Positions 19,497 to 21,894 of a stretch of 21,894 nt of DNA are shown here, in pieces. Location of the stretch: NCBI GenBank assembly GCA_036897485.1, contig JAYMTF010001684.1:1-21894 (forward strand), given 5' to 3'. The notes under the pieces are model-generated. The model saw only the letters and a list, made by a program, of their open reading frames with translations. It had not been told where the DNA came from and did not search any database. Made by a program: the position numbers and the translations under genes. The DNA comes from Pelargonium nanum. Taxonomy: Eukaryota > Streptophyta > Magnoliopsida > Geraniales > Geraniaceae. Position 1 is the first letter of the stretch. Each line of letters opens with the position of its first letter.

Positions 19497-20215
19497 CATG
19501 TTTGAAGATTGTCAGCTTCATAATTATATATGCAATGCTTGCATAAATAACAAGGGAAAGGTAAAAAAAAAGGTTTCATTTTGCTTGAGTTTCATTATCT
19601 ACTGAAATTAAATGGTAGATTTTCCTTTATGTTCTCTATTGCAGTCTCTTGAATAGTGCTTGTACTTTTCATGTTCAAACACAGGATTTAGGAAAAGGTA
19701 CAATGTAAGTGATAAAACAATCACCAAGTACTTTACTGGTATGGACTAAACTAAATTTAGTGAGGACATGATGGTTTCTATCATAAAATGAAATAAAGTG
19801 CAATTAAACTAAAGCATGCAATCTAGCAAACACCAAACAGGAGAAAAATCAAATGAGAGTGATGTCTAAGCCTTGGGGTTGTGGGGTATGGTGTGATAAA
19901 CAATCAATCCAACACACAAGTATGCATCAATCAACACAAAATGAAGTGGTGTCACAGCAAGCTAATCAGGAGTGTAGCAAATCATTATGGTGCATGTGAC
20001 AGATACGGATGGTTCGTGGTGATGTACATTTTCTGAGTGATCTATGGGACGAACAACGGGGTCAAGCATGGGTGCAACAATCCATAGGGGAGTTTGGCGG
20101 AGACAGACATCTTTATTACGTTGGGTTGGTAATGTGTCTTTTAAGAAGATTCTAGAGGGACGGATAACAACTTTCACCGGGTTGCACCATAAAGGATATG
20201 GTTATGTTGGGGTAC
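19497..20215. other. 3' flank of the WEB gene and unassigned DNA
   Basis: The first 100-150 bases are likely the WEB 3' UTR. Beyond about 19690 the sequence has no gene I recognise. From about 19960 to 20215 it is less AT-rich and open on both strands, which may be an old transposon or captured gene piece. An open frame there (20044-20403) runs into the adjacent MITE, so I do not treat it as a gene. Confidence 0.4.
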
Positions 20216-20223
20216 GTAGATGT

Positions 20224-20686
20224 CAGTGGCGAAACCAAAGATGGGTCGTCAAAAGCATGTGCCCACCCTACAACTCTAAATTTTGTCTGAGCCTGTGTCA
20301 TCTTTTAGGCCACCTAAAATTGGTCCAAAGTTTTTTTGTTAGCTTAACTCCCCCAAATCCACAACAAATTCCTTTATTTAAGCTCAAATCAACAACACAT
20401 TGATTTATATAAGCCAAGTCTTGAGTTCTACTCATCTTTCATGAGAATGTCTACCTAGCTAAGCTCAACATGCTTATATTGTAATATTTTATTGTGTTAG
20501 TTAAGTATATATATAAAAACAAAATAATATATTTTTAAAAAATAGAACCAAAATATTCAAAAAAAAATTTTAAGAAGATTTTTAATTCAGAAATTTATTA
20601 ATTTGAGCTAATGAACTCCAATTTTAAGTAATACTGTATTAATTAAAAATTGTGTCACCTAAGTCTTGGGTTTGGCTTCGCCATTG
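20224..20686. mobile_element. 463-bp hAT-type MITE with 8-bp target-site duplication
   Basis: The left end is CAGTGGCGAAACCAAA and the reverse complement of the right end is CAATGGCGAAGCCAAA, matching at 14 of 16 positions. Immediately outside are GTAGATGT (20216-20223) and GTAGAAGT (20687-20694), an 8-base target-site duplication with one mismatch. CA(G)-starting ends with an 8-base duplication are the hallmark of the hAT superfamily. The interior has no transposase frame and becomes very AT-rich in its right half, so it is non-autonomous. Confidence 0.75.
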
Positions 20687-20694
20687 GTAGAAGT

Positions 20695-21696
20695 GTTTGA
20701 CGCAAAGAAAGCGACGAGAGCGTATGCGCATTAAGTGGGAGAGATTGTTATATCTTAAAAGAATGAACATCTCCTATGCACCTTATGGCTAGTTTTCGCC
20801 ATGTGACATACTCCTATACTTACTATTCAAATGCCGATAAATGCTCATAATGATGGAGGTTTAACATAATTTTTTCTTATGTGTTTGTGCTTGACGCTCA
20901 TGAATAAGATTGATCAGTTTATGACTTTATTAATTGTATACGTACACAATATCTATGTAATATTTTATCTATCAACATCAATGATATTATGAAAATGCAA
21001 TTCTTGAACACTGATGGACAGTCACGTCAAACCAAGTATCATTTGTGTTGTACTTACTATTCATTTACTTGTTAATTTTGATTTGATATTATTCATGTAT
21101 TTTGTGTTTCCATTTGGTTACAATCCAATTCGCTAATTTTTGCATACTAGATTTGGATGTGCCGCCACTTGCGTCACGCTAACAGTTAACTAATTCTGTA
21201 AAAGAATTATTAAATTTGTCAAAGCCAAAGTATCTTCTTGAATTGTGCATGTGAAAGTAAATGGTTTTTAAATGCATAAAATAAAAATACTATTTAAAAA
21301 TAAATAAATAAAACACTAATTGGTGTCTGGTTCAGAACATCAAATCTGAATTTGTTTTAGTAGAAAAAGAAGATAAGGGGGAGAGGGTTAAATTTGTCAT
21401 GGGCATTTTGGTATTAAATGATCAAGTTCAATTGAATGGAAATGGAAATAATTACTAATGAGTAATGTCCCTTCTTCTTCAATCTTTAATTATTTCGTCT
21501 CTTATTCTCAAATCATTAATCAACTGCAATTTACCTAATTAAGTCAAGTGATTGTATGAAGAATTTTTGGATTTGTTTTTGTGTAGCTTCAATTTTCGTA
21601 TCAATCTTCTATTTAAACTATGTATTTTTTATACTTGACGTGTGTTAATTTCCAAAGAAATAGCATACAAAAGACGTAGATGAAACAGTGTAGCGA
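20695..21696. other. Unassigned AT-rich intergenic DNA
   Basis: One kilobase of AT-rich sequence between the two hAT-like elements. I see no gene, splice pattern or delimited repeat in it. Confidence 0.5.
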
Positions 21697-21894
21697 CAGG
21701 GACGGACTCAGAACATGTACTCAGTGGGGGCAAAATTATTAATAATATTTATTTATTTATAAATAAAATAGATTAATAATTATTTAATTCAAAAATATTT
21801 ACCAAAAATTGTAAAATTAAAAAAATTCATCAAACTACAATATCTTTTATATTTTTATTTTAAAGATATATTAAGTTATGAGAAGCAAAATTTA
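21697..21894. mobile_element. Left end of a probable second hAT-like element, cut by the window edge
   Basis: CAGGGACGGACTCAG at 21697-21711 followed by GTGGGGGCAAAATT resembles the CAGxGGCGGAxCCAG ends of widespread plant hAT-type MITEs and is similar in style to the element at 20224. The AT-rich body runs off the window end, so the right terminus and target-site duplication cannot be seen. Confidence 0.45.

Overview
The window is nuclear DNA from a flowering plant, almost certainly a eudicot. The protein-coding genes have plant-only families or plant-type exon structure (a lipid phosphate phosphatase of the PAP2 superfamily, a PB1/octicosapeptide protein, a ZAR1-type LRR receptor kinase, a WEB/DUF827 coiled-coil protein and a glycine-rich protein). 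Introns are AT-rich with GT..AG ends, intergenic DNA is AT-rich, and there are plant-style MITEs and tRNA-derived fragments. A rosid is my guess from overall resemblance; nothing in the window fixes the species.

Layout. 310-714 (+) is a small glycine-rich protein gene that converges, with about 260 bp between stops, on a nine-exon lipid phosphate phosphatase gene (minus strand, 7337 to 975). Eight splice junctions of that gene can be placed by eye and keep one open frame of 374 codons. Its first intron (3634-7280, 3.6 kb) holds a degenerate tandem array (about 4480-5165), an AT microsatellite and a probable LTR fossil (about 5542-6434). From 7338 to 9195 lies intergenic DNA with a possible inverted-repeat element and a G-box close to the next promoter. 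9196-10722 (+) is a two-exon PB1-domain gene. It converges on the two-exon ZAR1-like LRR receptor kinase gene (minus strand, 14058 to 11894). A 3.5-kb intergenic stretch carries two tRNA-derived (SINE-like) fragments and a 337-bp MITE. 17583-19496 (+) is a two-exon WEB-family gene. The right end (19497-21894) has no supported gene but contains a clear hAT-type MITE with an 8-bp target-site duplication and the beginning of what looks like a related element cut by the window edge.

The genes look like ordinary host genes with intact key motifs, and no operon-like logic is expected. The order LPP - PB1 protein - ZAR1-type kinase matches what I remember of Arabidopsis At2g01180 - At2g01190 - At2g01210, so the middle of the window is probably an old syntenic block; this is from memory and unchecked. 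I did not find evidence for a novel biological system. The more notable points are the modular N-terminal extension of the phosphatase encoded by two distant phase-0 exons, the atypical kinase residues of the ZAR1-like receptor, and several well-delimited non-autonomous transposons.
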